Shown here: positions 22,742 through 31,941 of the stretch, piece by piece
How the letters are laid out: each line of letters begins with the position of its first letter
Numbering within the stretch: the first letter of the stretch is position 1
Assembly (NCBI RefSeq): GCF_001750105.1
Contig: NZ_CP014143.1
Coordinates: 930,001-994,000, forward strand
Direction of reading: 5' to 3'
Origin: Microbulbifer aggregans
GTDB lineage: Bacteria; Pseudomonadota; Gammaproteobacteria; Pseudomonadales; Cellvibrionaceae
Length of the DNA: 64,000 bases
Notes under the pieces: generated by a model
The model's database searches: none
Told to the model about the DNA's origin: nothing
Seen by the model: the letters and a program-made list of their open reading frames with translations, nothing else
Program-made: the position numbers and the translations under genes

Positions 22742-22818
22742 AACTCCAGTGGTCTCCAATCCCGGTTTCTCGCGGTCAGACGCTCTCCGTGCGGCGCCGC
22801 GACCCGGGAAAAGCGCTC

Positions 22819-23079
22819 TCAGCTGCCCCGACGGCGGAGAGCGCGAAAGATGAACAGGAAAATCAGCGCACCAATGGTGGCCGTCACAATATCACCGAAG
22901 CCGAAGCCGGTGACTGGACCGCCGATACCCACCAGTGAACCCAGCCAGCCACCGATGAACGCGCCGACAATGCCGATCACGATGGTCACCACCCAGCCAC
23001 CCGGATCGGGTCCGGGCATGATCCACTTGGCCAGCGCACCGGCGATGAGTCCGAGAATAATCCAGGAGAAAATGCCCAT
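22819..23079 (-). CDS. GlsB/YeaQ/YmgE-family small membrane protein
   Basis: Integral inner-membrane protein of 86 residues from a family induced by stress (transglycosylase-associated family by name, with no proven enzymatic activity). Three hydrophobic segments are visible: WIILGLIAGALAKWIM, VVTIVIGIVGAFIGGWLGSL and IVTATIGALIFLFIFRAL. The Gly-rich pattern LIAGALAKWIMPGPDPGGW is diagnostic. The protein ends in a basic RRRGS tail. It is a single gene with its own terminator. Confidence 0.88.
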   Translation of the reverse strand: MGIFSWIILGLIAGALAKWIMPGPDPGGWVVTIVIGIVGAFIGGWLGSLVGIGGPVTGFGFGDIVTATIGALIFLFIFRALRRRGS

Positions 23080-23267
23080 GGGATCGCTCCGCTCAATTTG
23101 TTCTTACACATATAGCAAAATTTTGCGCCGTGTACGCTGAACAGAGCCCACAAATAGCAATTTTTACTAAAGAACCGGACTCGTATCACTGGTCAGACTT
23201 GCCGTTGGCCGACGGCGATTATTTATGAATAATTGCTATGGCCCCTTAACAATTGATTGTTTCCTCT

Positions 23268-24191
23268 ATGACGCTCAACGAATTGCGCTACATCGTCACC
23301 CTGGCACAGGAACAGCACTTCGGCCGCGCTGCCGAGCGCTGCTTTGTCAGCCAGCCGACCCTGTCCATCGCGGTGAAAAAGCTGGAAAAAGAGCTGGGCG
23401 TAGCCCTGTTCGAACGGTCCAAGACCCGCGTCCAGGCCACCCCGCTGGGGGAACGCATCGTCGCACAGGCGCAGCTGGTACTGGAGCAGGCCTCAGCCAT
23501 CAAGGACATCGCCAGCGCCGGTAAGGACCAGCTCTCCAGCCCCCTGTCGGTGGGCGCAATCTTTACCATCGGGCCCTATCTGTTTCCCCATTTCATTCCG
23601 CAGCTGCAGCGCATGGCGCCGGACATGCACCTTTTCGTCGAGGAGGGCTACACCGCTACCCTGCGCCAGCGCCTGCGCAAGGGGGAGCTCGACGCCATCA
23701 TTATCGCGCTTCCGTTTACCGAGCCCGATGTGGTCACCCAACCGCTCTACGATGAACCGTTCGTGGTGCTGATGCCCGCCGGCCACCCGCTGGCGAAGGA
23801 AGAGAGCATCTCCCCGCATCAGCTGTCCGAGGACAATGTGCTGCTGCTGGGGGAGGGGCACTGTTTCCGCGACCAGGTGCTCGAAGCCTGCCCGCAGCTG
23901 CAGCAATCCATCGAGAAAGAGTCTGGCAGCGGACGAATCAGGACCGCAGCCGACGGCAGCTCCCTGGAGACACTGCGCCATATGGTGGCATCCGGGCTGG
24001 GTATCACGGTGTTGCCGCTGTCGGCGGCGACCGCATCCCAGTACGCCAGCGGCCTGCTGGAGACTCGCCCCTTTACCGCCCCCGCGCCGCGGCGCACGGT
24101 AGCGTTGGCCTGGCGGGCCAGTTTCCCCCGTCATCGCGCCATCGATATGCTGCGCGACGCGATCAGTCAGTGCCACCTGGGTGACCAGTGA
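23268..24191 (+). CDS. oxyR: Hydrogen peroxide-sensing LysR regulator OxyR
   Basis: Activates antioxidant genes when H2O2 joins two cysteines. From the ATG at 23268 the protein is 307 residues starting MTLNELRYIVTLAQEQHFGR, and the redox pair in LGEGHCFRDQVLEACP falls at Cys199 and Cys208, the same numbers as in E. coli; that agreement supports this start over the TTG 15 nt upstream. The N-terminal winged HTH covers about residues 1-60 (RCFVSQPTLSIAVKKLE). It overlaps recG by 4 nt, the oxyR-recG arrangement known from Pseudomonas, so the two are co-transcribed. Confidence 0.95.
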   Translation: MTLNELRYIVTLAQEQHFGRAAERCFVSQPTLSIAVKKLEKELGVALFERSKTRVQATPLGERIVAQAQLVLEQASAIKDIASAGKDQLSSPLSVGAIFTIGPYLFPHFIPQLQRMAPDMHLFVEEGYTATLRQRLRKGELDAIIIALPFTEPDVVTQPLYDEPFVVLMPAGHPLAKEESISPHQLSEDNVLLLGEGHCFRDQVLEACPQLQQSIEKESGSGRIRTAADGSSLETLRHMVASGLGITVLPLSAATASQYASGLLETRPFTAPAPRRTVALAWRASFPRHRAIDMLRDAISQCHLGDQ

Positions 24192-26272
24192 CGGATCTGG
24201 CCACCCAGCCGATTACCACCCTCAAGGGGGTCGGCGACAAGTTCGCGCAGGTGCTGGCAAAACTGCATATCGCCACCGTGCAGGACCTGCTGTTCCATCT
24301 GCCCCTGCGGTATCAGGACCGCACCCGCGTCACGCCCATTGCTGCGCTGACGCCGGGTCTCGATGCGGTGATCGAGGGCGAAGTGCGCGCCGCCGACGTG
24401 GTCTTCGGCCGGCGGCGCAGCCTGCTCGTGCGGCTGCAGGACGGCAGCGGCACTCTGTCGCTGCGCTTCTTCCATTTTTCCGCCGCGCAGAAAAACCGCT
24501 TTGCCCGGGGCGTGCGCCTGCGCTGCTTCGGCGAGGCCCGGCGCGGGTCCGCTGGGCTGGAACTGGTACACCCGGAGACAGAGATACTGGGCGAAAACAG
24601 CCCACCGGCCGAGGATACCCTCACCCCGATCTACCCGTTGACCGAGGGCGTCAGTCAGGCCCGTCTGCGGGGCCTCGCACAACAGGCCCTGGCCATGCTC
24701 GACTCCGGCGCGGTCAGCGAGCTGTTGCCTACCGAGCTGCTGCCGCAAGCCATGCGCTACCCCCTGGCGGCGGCACTGCGCTACCTGCACAGTCCGCCTG
24801 CGGGCACCGACCTGGCGCAACTGGCGGAGGGCCAGCACCCGGCCCAGCAGCGACTGGCACTGGAAGAGTTGCTGGCCCACCACCTGAGCCTGCTGGCCCT
24901 GCGCCGCGACACTGCTCACCTGCGTGCACCGGCCCTGCCCGGTGATCCGGCGCTGGAGCGGGACTTTCTCGGCCGCTTGCCGTTCTCACTGACCGGCGCC
25001 CAGCAACGGGTCTGCACAGAGATTGCCGAGGATCTGGCCAGCAGCCACCCGATGATGCGCCTGCTGCAGGGCGACGTTGGTGCCGGCAAGACACTGGTTG
25101 CGGCCATGGCCGCACTGCGCGCGGTGGGTTCCGGCACCCAGGTGGCCGTCATGGCGCCCACAGAAATCCTCGCCGAGCAGCATCGGCGCAACTTCCTCGG
25201 CTGGCTCGACCCCCTTGGAATCCGGGTGGCCTGGCTCACCGGCAGCCTCAAGGCGGCGGAGCGGCGCAAGCAACTGGCCGCCATCGCCAGCGGCGAGGCA
25301 CAGCTGGTAGTGGGCACTCACGCACTGTTTCAGGCCGATGTGCTCTTCCATCACCTCGGACTGGTGGTGATCGACGAGCAGCACCGCTTCGGCGTGCGAC
25401 AGCGCCTGGAACTGCGGGAGAAAGGCGCCGGTGAAGCCGGCTCGGTGCGGGTGCAACCTCACCAGCTGATCATGACCGCCACCCCGATTCCGCGCACGCT
25501 GGCCATGTCTGCCTTTGCCGACCTGGATTGTTCAGTCATCGACGAACTGCCCCCCGGCCGCCAGCCGATCAACACCGTTGCCATCTCGAACGAGCGCCGC
25601 GACGAGGTGGTGGAACGGGTGTACAACGCCGTAACCCAGGGGCGGCAGGCCTACTGGGTCTGCACGCTCATCGAGGAATCCGAAACCCTGCAGGCCCAGG
25701 CCGCAGAGTCCACTGCCGACGAACTCGCGGCTGCACTGCCGAATACCCGCGTCGCGCTGGTACACGGGCGCCTGAAACCGGACGAGAAAGAGCGGGTAAT
25801 GACGGCGTTCAAGGCCGGTGAGGTGGACCTGTTGGTGGCCACCACGGTCATCGAAGTGGGCGTCGATGTGCCCAATGCCAGCCTGATGATCATCGAAAAC
25901 CCGGAACGCCTGGGCCTGGCACAATTGCACCAGCTGCGCGGGCGAGTCGGTCGGGGATCGGTGGCCAGCCACTGCGTGCTTCTCTATGGCACCCCTCTGT
26001 CCCAGGGGGGCAAGGCCCGATTGCAGGCGCTGCGCCAGCATAGTGACGGCTTTGCCATTGCCGAGGAGGACCTGCGCCTGCGCGGTCCGGGCGAGATACT
26101 CGGCACTCGCCAGACCGGAGAGGTCCAGCATCGTATCGCAGACCTGCAGCGGGACGCCCACCTGCTGCCACAGGTGCAGCGAATCGCCGCCGCTCCGGGG
26201 CTGTCCGAGGGGGCACGCCAGCAACTCATCGCCCGCTGGCTGCAAAACAAGCCCCGCTTCGCCGAGGCGTGA
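24188..26272 (+). CDS. recG: ATP-dependent DNA helicase RecG (GTG start)
   Basis: Branch-migrating helicase for stalled forks and Holliday junctions, 694 residues as expected. GTG overlaps the oxyR stop as GTGA. The wedge/OB domain fills about residues 50-165 (LVRLQDGSGTLSLRFFHF), followed by the helicase core: Walker A LLQGDVGAGKT (292-302), DEQH box at 396-399 within VIDEQHRFG, TATPIPRTLA, and the C-terminal QLHQLRGRVGRG motif VI and FAIAEEDLRLRGPGEILGTR (TRG-like region). Coupling to oxyR suggests a DNA-repair response to peroxide, as described for Pseudomonas. Confidence 0.96.
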   Translation: MTDLATQPITTLKGVGDKFAQVLAKLHIATVQDLLFHLPLRYQDRTRVTPIAALTPGLDAVIEGEVRAADVVFGRRRSLLVRLQDGSGTLSLRFFHFSAAQKNRFARGVRLRCFGEARRGSAGLELVHPETEILGENSPPAEDTLTPIYPLTEGVSQARLRGLAQQALAMLDSGAVSELLPTELLPQAMRYPLAAALRYLHSPPAGTDLAQLAEGQHPAQQRLALEELLAHHLSLLALRRDTAHLRAPALPGDPALERDFLGRLPFSLTGAQQRVCTEIAEDLASSHPMMRLLQGDVGAGKTLVAAMAALRAVGSGTQVAVMAPTEILAEQHRRNFLGWLDPLGIRVAWLTGSLKAAERRKQLAAIASGEAQLVVGTHALFQADVLFHHLGLVVIDEQHRFGVRQRLELREKGAGEAGSVRVQPHQLIMTATPIPRTLAMSAFADLDCSVIDELPPGRQPINTVAISNERRDEVVERVYNAVTQGRQAYWVCTLIEESETLQAQAAESTADELAAALPNTRVALVHGRLKPDEKERVMTAFKAGEVDLLVATTVIEVGVDVPNASLMIIENPERLGLAQLHQLRGRVGRGSVASHCVLLYGTPLSQGGKARLQALRQHSDGFAIAEEDLRLRGPGEILGTRQTGEVQHRIADLQRDAHLLPQVQRIAAAPGLSEGARQQLIARWLQNKPRFAEA

Positions 26273-26419
26273 CCAGGCAGACACTCTCCGATACCAATTC
26301 TCTCTTTACGGTCACCAATATTTTTGCGCTATGCCGTTACTGGTGGCAGCCTGACCGGTAAGCCACATAAAAATAAGCGGCCCCAGCCGCAGGCAATTTG
26401 AGAGAAAACGGAGACCACC

Positions 26420-27127
26420 ATGGACGACTCACGGAGCGATCGCACGGGGGCAGGTCCTGTGCGGACCACCCTCTTGGCGCTGCTGACCAGCGCAGTGCTA
26501 ATGTCCAGTCACAGCGCCAGCGCGCAACAGGGCTTCTTCGGCGACGACGGGCAGGCCCCGAGTGTCACCCTTAACGCCGGGAATATCCGCCTCGATGTCC
26601 CAACCCCCGTGAGCGGCAACGATCTGGCACTGCTGCTGGCGCAGGCAAACAATGGCGGGCTCAGTCAGCTGAAATCGCAGGCCGCGGCCCGGTTCTCAGG
26701 CCATCTCCAGCAGGCATTGGACGCGCTGCTCCGCGAGCACTTCGAAGATGAGGAGGTACCGCTGGTACAACAGGGCGGCTTCCTCACCTTGCGCAGCCAG
26801 GTCGAGGCAACGATCAGCAAACAACTGACAGACCTGAACAATTCCGACCGCTACGAGACCGAACGCGGCACCCTCAAGGTAAGCGGCGAATTCCGCTACC
26901 AGCTGGTATCGCTCAACGGCCAGATGTTGCGGGAAAAACGCATCGATCTCGGCGATCTCCGCCTCGAACAACGCTACCGGGTCAGGACTGCCCACCGCAG
27001 TGGCGAAACCGAGGACAGCACCGACGAGGCGATCGAGGAAATGCTCGAGGAGATGGCGGAGCAACTTCTGGACCGCATCGAAGATCAGCTGGAGGCTGAC
27101 GAGCTGCAGAAGCTGGCACAGCTATAG
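26420..27127 (+). CDS. Secreted protein of unknown function, paralog A
   Basis: I do not recognise this family. The 235-residue protein has a signal peptide (LLALLTSAVLMSSHSASAQQ, cleavage near residue 35), then a mature part without cysteines that is predicted mixed beta/helix, ending in a highly acidic helical tail (TDEAIEEMLEEMAEQLLDRI). It is clearly related to the next gene: both share QGFxG after the signal, LLLAQA, DEEVPLV, ERGxxxxxGxFxY, a TEDSTDEAI/VEDTTDQAI block and a final EADEL. Start ATG follows CGGAGA. No enzymatic motif is visible; a periplasmic or lipid/outer-membrane partner role is conceivable but unsupported. Confidence 0.8.
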   Translation: MDDSRSDRTGAGPVRTTLLALLTSAVLMSSHSASAQQGFFGDDGQAPSVTLNAGNIRLDVPTPVSGNDLALLLAQANNGGLSQLKSQAAARFSGHLQQALDALLREHFEDEEVPLVQQGGFLTLRSQVEATISKQLTDLNNSDRYETERGTLKVSGEFRYQLVSLNGQMLREKRIDLGDLRLEQRYRVRTAHRSGETEDSTDEAIEEMLEEMAEQLLDRIEDQLEADELQKLAQL

Positions 27128-27271
27128 AGCGAAACAGGAAAAGCTCCCACAGACCTGCCGGTCAGCGATTGCTTTTGCTTCTGAGCTCCCGCAATGGCAG
27201 CCTAGCAATGAATTCGACCAGAAATATACATCTGGTCAACATAACGATAGGCAGAACGCAGGGAGAGTGCA

Positions 27272-27955
27272 GTGATCAGGTTCGCACGTCGCAGGCTGGC
27301 CATGGCCGGCTTGCTCTTGGTCTCGACCATCCATACCGCCCAGGCTCAGGGCTTTCTCGGCCTCGGCGGTGAGGACACCAACCCCAGCCTTTCCCTGGCA
27401 CCGCCCTCCATCGCGCTCAATATCCCAATGCCGGTCAACAGCACCAACCTGACGCTGCTTCTGGCCCAGGCCGGGGAGGGCGGCAGCCTGACCTCGCTCA
27501 AGGAGGCCAAGGTACGGCGTTACAGCGAGCATCTGCGGGTGTCATTCGGAAGCGAGCTGCGGCAATTCCTGCTCGATGAAGAGGTCCCGCTGGTGGACGA
27601 CCGCGGACAACTGGACCTGCTCACGGACTTTGACCTCACGGTCGTCAAGCAGCTCGGCGATATGCGCAGCGAGGGCAACTTCGACCTGGAGCGCGGCAAT
27701 ATCGAAATTACCGGTCGATTTTCCTACCGCATTGCCGATCGGGGCGGACGCTCCCTGCAGGAGGAAACACTGGATATCCACCGTCTGAAACTCCGTGAGC
27801 CATATCAGGTTCGGGTCCAGCGCGGGGGAGGTCAGGTCGAAGACACCACAGACCAGGCGATCCTGAAACTGCTGTCCGCTCTGGCAAGTAAGGTCATCAC
27901 GAGGATTGATGGGGATATCGAGGCCGATGAACTGCGGGATCTGGTGGAGGGCTGA
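27272..27955 (+). CDS. Secreted protein of unknown function, paralog B (GTG start)
   Basis: Second member of a tandem pair, 227 residues, 144 nt downstream of paralog A. A signal peptide (MAGLLLVSTIHTAQA) is followed by GFLGLGGED and a body that aligns along its whole length with paralog A, including TLLLAQA, LLDEEVPLV, LERGNIEITGRFSYRI, QVEDTTDQAILKLL and DIEADELRDL. The GTG start follows GGGAGAGTGCA. The N-terminal RFARRR gives a strongly basic signal n-region. Divergence between the copies is substantial, so the duplication is old. Function unknown. Confidence 0.8.
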   Translation: MIRFARRRLAMAGLLLVSTIHTAQAQGFLGLGGEDTNPSLSLAPPSIALNIPMPVNSTNLTLLLAQAGEGGSLTSLKEAKVRRYSEHLRVSFGSELRQFLLDEEVPLVDDRGQLDLLTDFDLTVVKQLGDMRSEGNFDLERGNIEITGRFSYRIADRGGRSLQEETLDIHRLKLREPYQVRVQRGGGQVEDTTDQAILKLLSALASKVITRIDGDIEADELRDLVEG

Positions 27956-27991
27956 TCGATTTCAGGGCGCTTTTCCATCCAACCACCGCGC

Positions 27992-28023
27992 AAAAAAAAG
28001 AAGGGTCGCTTATGCGGCCCTTC
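27992..28023 (-). terminator. Terminator of the DAACS symporter gene
   Basis: On the minus strand GAAGGGCCGC / GCGACCCTTC forms a 10-bp stem (one G-T pair) with a 4-nt loop, followed by eight T. It lies in the convergent gap about 55 nt past the symporter stop. Confidence 0.85.
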
Positions 28024-28077
28024 TCCGTATACGGCTCCCGGAGGAGCGCGCCTTTACCCTCAATGGCTGACCGGCAG

Positions 28078-29388
28078 TCAGCCCGGTGAACTCTCAACGC
28101 GGCCACCGTTGGCGACGCTGTCGTAGTTGCGATCGTAGAACACCTCTTCGGAGAAGGCGCCCTCGCTCTTCGCCACCACCGTACTCACCACAGAATCCCC
28201 GGTGATATTTACCGCGGTGCGCACCATATCCAGCAGGCGGTCGACGCCCATGACGATAGCGATACCCTCCAGCGGCAGTCCCACCTGCTGCAGCACCATG
28301 GCCAGCATGATCAGACCGACACCGGGCACGCCGGCGGTACCGATCGAGGCCAGGGTCGCAGTCAGTACTACGGTCAGATAGCCGGCAAGACCGATCTCGA
28401 TACCGTACATCTGCGCGATGAATGCCGTGGCCACACCTTGCATGATGGCGGTGCCATCCATGTTGATGGTGGCCCCCAGTGGCACCGTGAACGCGGCCAC
28501 CTTATTGTCGACACCGAGGCGCTTTTCCACCGTGGACAGGGTCACTGGAATGGTGGCAGCCGAGGAAGCCGTACTGAACGCAAAGACCATGGCCGGGCGC
28601 ATTTTCTTGAGCAGTTCCAGCGGATTGAGTCCGGACAACAGCTTCAACAACAGCGAGTAGACGCCGAGACCGTGCAGGAACAGGGCACCGAGCACCACCA
28701 GGAAGTACTTGCCCAGCTGGAAGATGGCATCCGCGCCGAGCTGGGCGATCTTGTTGGCCAGCAGCGCGAATACGCCATAGGGGGCAAACACCATCAGTAC
28801 ACCCACCATGCGCAGGATCACATCGTTGAGATCATTGAAGAAGGAGGCCATTCGCCGACCCGGCTCACCACAGCGGGAGATGGCGTAGCCCATCAGCAGG
28901 GCGAAGACGATGATCTGCAGCATGTTGCCTTTGGCCATCGCATCCACCGGGTTGGTGGGGAAGATATCCACCAGCACCTCGGACAGGGGTGGCGAGGGCT
29001 TGGGTTCAAACGCGGCATCGGCCTGCAGCCCCTCCATGCCTGCGCCGGGCTGGAATACGAAGGCAAGCATCAGCGCCAGGGTGATTGCCAGCGCCGTGGT
29101 TACCAGGTACAGGGCAAGTGTCTTGCCGGCCAGTACACCGACACGGCCGCCCTCAGACAGGGCACAGGCACCACAGATCAGGGATACCAGCACCAGCGGC
29201 ACCACCATCAATTTCAGCGACGCGATAAAGATCCGGCCGACGATGTCGAACAGGCCTCCGGTCAGGTAGCTGTTGATAAAACCGGTGACGGCACTGCCCA
29301 GTACCTGGGTGGAATCAAGAAAGTTGAACAGTACTCCGACGACAATGCCGAGCAGCATCGCCAGTACGATCTTGGTGGTCAGGCCCAT
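28078..29388 (-). CDS. Dicarboxylate/amino acid:cation symporter (DAACS, GltP/DctA-like)
   Basis: Inner-membrane Na+- or H+-coupled importer of glutamate/aspartate or C4-dicarboxylates, 436 residues. The glutamate-transporter-family features are present: eight membrane segments, the serine-rich hairpin FSTASSAATIPVTLS, the TM7 motif TINMDGTAIMQ, and the TM8 substrate region DRLLDMVRTAVNITGD, whose Asp and Asn contact the substrate in homologs. Whether it prefers amino acids or dicarboxylates is not certain. It is divergent from ubiC with about 158 nt between, and ends with a good terminator. Confidence 0.9.
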   Translation of the reverse strand: MGLTTKIVLAMLLGIVVGVLFNFLDSTQVLGSAVTGFINSYLTGGLFDIVGRIFIASLKLMVVPLVLVSLICGACALSEGGRVGVLAGKTLALYLVTTALAITLALMLAFVFQPGAGMEGLQADAAFEPKPSPPLSEVLVDIFPTNPVDAMAKGNMLQIIVFALLMGYAISRCGEPGRRMASFFNDLNDVILRMVGVLMVFAPYGVFALLANKIAQLGADAIFQLGKYFLVVLGALFLHGLGVYSLLLKLLSGLNPLELLKKMRPAMVFAFSTASSAATIPVTLSTVEKRLGVDNKVAAFTVPLGATINMDGTAIMQGVATAFIAQMYGIEIGLAGYLTVVLTATLASIGTAGVPGVGLIMLAMVLQQVGLPLEGIAIVMGVDRLLDMVRTAVNITGDSVVSTVVAKSEGAFSEEVFYDRNYDSVANGGRVESSPG

Positions 29389-29546
29389 AGGATGTTTTTC
29401 TCCGGAAGCGTCCGCGATTCTCTTTTAGTTAACGCATCATCATAGAGGAGCTGCCGCCACCGAGTACAGCCGCCAGTGCCTGACCTCGCGTGCGCCAGCC
29501 GTTACAATGGCGTCTTTGACCTTTTGATCCTGCTGCGGGGTTCGCG

Positions 29547-30152
29547 TTGTACCACTCTCCATTTTTGCCGGCAGCGGACTGGCAGGCCCAGCCGCTGGAA
29601 TCCCTGCACGAGTCGCCGCCCGCTGATCTGCTGCCCTGGCTGCTGCACCCCGGTTCCCTGACGGCGGCGCTGAAACAGCTGAGCGGCGGCGACTTCGCCG
29701 TGCGGGTGCTCGACCAGAGCTGGCGCCAACCCACGCTGGAGGAGCGCCGTACCCTGGGGCTGCGGGATCGCCAGCGGGCACTGATCCGCGAGGTTCTGCT
29801 GTTCGGTCGCGGGCGCCCCTGGGTTTACGCCCGCAGCGTACTGCCGATGCGCAGTCTGCAGGGCAAATCCCGCTACCTGCGCAGCCTCGACAGTCGCCCG
29901 CTGGGCGAGCTGCTATTCAGTGAAGCCGGTATTCGCCGCGGGCCCATCACCCTCAACCGGCTGGAGCGCAACCACCGCTGCCTGCTGGAAGAGCTGGGCA
30001 ATGAGAGCAGCAGTGCCTGGGGCCGACGCTCGACTTTCTGGCTGCGGGACAAGCCTTTACTGGTGGCAGAGACCTTTCTGTCTGCCTTTACCGCTGCCCA
30101 TGACACCCTGCCGCACCCTCAGGAATCAAACACAGGGGAGAAAACCACGTGA
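29547..30152 (+). CDS. ubiC: Chorismate lyase (TTG start)
   Basis: Converts chorismate to 4-hydroxybenzoate and pyruvate, the first committed step of ubiquinone synthesis. The 201-residue protein has [18 protein letters not shown], the conserved Arg in [20 protein letters not shown] and [15 protein letters not shown] near the active-site lid. The start is TTG following GCGGGG; no ATG is available upstream of the conserved region. It overlaps ubiA by 4 nt (GTGA), so the pair is translationally coupled. Confidence 0.9.
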   Translation: MYHSPFLPAADWQAQPLESLHESPPADLLPWLLHPGSLTAALKQLSGGDFAVRVLDQSWRQPTLEERRTLGLRDRQRALIREVLLFGRGRPWVYARSVLPMRSLQGKSRYLRSLDSRPLGELLFSEAGIRRGPITLNRLERNHRCLLEELGNESSSAWGRRSTFWLRDKPLLVAETFLSAFTAAHDTLPHPQESNTGEKTT

Positions 30153-31030
30153 TCAGCCAAACCCTCGCCCGCCGCTGGCCGACAGCATTGCCCTACTGGC
30201 AACTGGCACGCCTCGATCGCCCCATTGGCTCTCTGCTTCTGCTGTGGCCCACCTGGTGGGCACTGTGGTTGGCGGCAGATGGCTGGCCCGGGCTGCACCT
30301 GTTTACCGTTTTCACCTTGGGTGTGCTGCTGATGCGCGCGGCCGGCTGCGCCATCAACGACTTCGCCGATCGAAAGATAGACGGGCATGTCAAACGCACC
30401 GCCGCGCGACCCCTCGCCACCGGTCAGGCGACACCACGGGGCGCACTGATGCTGTTTGCTGGCCTGTGCGTACTGGCTTTCCTGCTGGTGCTCACCACCA
30501 ACCGTCTGACCGTATTGCTGTCACTGCCCGCGGTGGCCCTGGCCTTCTGTTATCCATTCGCCAAACGCTATACCCATCTGCCCCAGGTGGTGCTCGGTGC
30601 AGCGTTCAGCATGGGGATTCCCATGGCGTTCGCCGCCGCCACGGAAGAGGTACCCCCCCTGGCTTGGCTGCTCTATACCGCCAACCTGCTGTGGACCGTG
30701 GCCTACGATACCTTCTACGCCATGGTGGATCGGGACGACGACCTGAAAATCGGTGTGAAATCCACAGCCGTACTGTTCGGGGAGATGGATCGGGCCATGA
30801 CCGGCGCCCTGCAGGTGATGGTGCTGTTCGCCTTGGTGCTGGCCGGTCAGCGCTTCGAGCTGGGCACTTTTTACTTTCTTGGATTAGCAGTGGCCGCCGG
30901 CTTGTTTGCCTACCAGCAATGGCTGATCCGCGAGCGTGAGCGGGATGCTTGCTTCCGGGCTTTCCTGAACAACAACTGGGTCGGTGCCGCGGTTTTTGCC
31001 GGCATCGCACTGCACTACCTGACCAGCTAG
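30149..31030 (+). CDS. ubiA: 4-hydroxybenzoate polyprenyltransferase (GTG start)
   Basis: Membrane prenyltransferase that attaches the polyprenyl tail to 4-hydroxybenzoate in ubiquinone synthesis, 293 residues. The two Asp-rich Mg-diphosphate motifs are intact: [15 protein letters not shown] and [13 protein letters not shown]. About eight or nine hydrophobic segments follow the UbiA layout. The GTG start lies within the ubiC stop overlap. The ubiC-ubiA-phoB-phoR order matches Pseudomonas. Confidence 0.95.
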   Translation: MISQTLARRWPTALPYWQLARLDRPIGSLLLLWPTWWALWLAADGWPGLHLFTVFTLGVLLMRAAGCAINDFADRKIDGHVKRTAARPLATGQATPRGALMLFAGLCVLAFLLVLTTNRLTVLLSLPAVALAFCYPFAKRYTHLPQVVLGAAFSMGIPMAFAAATEEVPPLAWLLYTANLLWTVAYDTFYAMVDRDDDLKIGVKSTAVLFGEMDRAMTGALQVMVLFALVLAGQRFELGTFYFLGLAVAAGLFAYQQWLIRERERDACFRAFLNNNWVGAAVFAGIALHYLTS

Positions 31031-31056
31031 CCACGCTTTTTTGGATAACCTGTCGC

Positions 31057-31090
31057 CGGTCATATATTTGTAATGGAAATGCCGTTAAAT
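31057..31090 (+). promoter_or_regulatory. Pho box and -10 element upstream of phoB
   Basis: CGGTCAT-ATAT-TTGTAAT (31057-31074) fits the Pho box pattern of two 7-bp half-sites (consensus CTGTCAT) with a 4-bp spacer, 9 or 10 of 14 half-site positions conserved depending on the variant used. A -10-like TTAAAT (31085-31090) begins exactly 10 nt after it, the spacing of PhoB-dependent promoters. This suggests autoactivation of phoBR under phosphate limitation. Confidence 0.65.
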
Positions 31091-31121
31091 AGCCGCAACG
31101 AAAGTGGGGCATGGCAGACAG

Positions 31122-31826
31122 ATGCAGAGCAAAACCATACTGATCGTCGACGATGAAGCCGCAGTGCGCGATATGCTGCGGGTGGCGCTGGAAATGGCGG
31201 AATACCGCTGCCTCGAGGCGGAAAACGCCCAGGAAGCCCACGCCCTGATCATCGACGAAAAGCCGGACCTGATCCTGCTGGACTGGATGCTGCCCGATGT
31301 CTCCGGTGTGGAGCTGGCACGGCGCCTCAAGCGTGACGAGCTCACCTCGGCCCTGCCGATCATCATGCTCACCGCCAAAGGCGAGGAAGATCACAAGATC
31401 AAGGGCCTGGAGACCGGTGCCGATGATTACATCACCAAGCCTTTCTCTCCCCGCGAGCTGGTCGCCCGCCTGAAGGCGGTACTGCGCCGCGCAGGCCCAT
31501 CCACGCCGGAAGAGCCCCTGACCGCCGGCCAACTGGTGCTGGATCCGATCAGCCACCGGGTAACCATCAACGGCAAATCCGTGGAAATGGGGCCGACGGA
31601 GTTCCGCCTGCTGACCTTCTTTCTCTCCCATCAGGAACGTGCCTACAGCCGCTCCCAGCTGCTCGACCACGTCTGGGGCGGCAACGTCTATGTGGAAGAG
31701 CGCACCGTGGACGTGCATATCCGCCGGCTACGCAAGGCACTCGCCATCGACGGACACGATCGCTACGTCCAGACGGTACGCGGAACTGGTTACCGTTTTT
31801 CTGTGCAAACCGCAGAAAAAGTGTGA
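31122..31826 (+). CDS. phoB: Phosphate response regulator PhoB
   Basis: OmpR-type response regulator for phosphate limitation, 234 residues from the ATG giving MQSKTILIVDDEAAVRDML; an upstream GTG adds six non-conserved residues. The receiver domain has DD at 10-11, phospho-acceptor Asp54 in LLDWMLPD and Lys106 in DDYITKPFSP. The winged-helix domain (about 135-230) includes PTEFRLLTFFLSHQER, YVEERTVDVHIRRLRKAL and VRGTGYRF. phoR follows 115 nt downstream. Pho boxes near phoB itself and pstS are likely targets. Confidence 0.96.
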   Translation: MQSKTILIVDDEAAVRDMLRVALEMAEYRCLEAENAQEAHALIIDEKPDLILLDWMLPDVSGVELARRLKRDELTSALPIIMLTAKGEEDHKIKGLETGADDYITKPFSPRELVARLKAVLRRAGPSTPEEPLTAGQLVLDPISHRVTINGKSVEMGPTEFRLLTFFLSHQERAYSRSQLLDHVWGGNVYVEERTVDVHIRRLRKALAIDGHDRYVQTVRGTGYRFSVQTAEKV

Positions 31827-31941
31827 CAAACTTGCCCCACAAAATTTCAGTATCCCTTTGATGCGCTGACACAGGCGCGTCTGGCTGTCCTGCACGTCGG
31901 GCACGTACGCCGCCCGATCGCACACGGAGACCGCACATCCC

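Noticed and set aside
28438..29445. A 335-codon open frame opposite the DAACS symporter
   Set aside because: Composition (His, Gln, Gly, Asp) is that of an antisense frame, and the symporter on the other strand has all family motifs.
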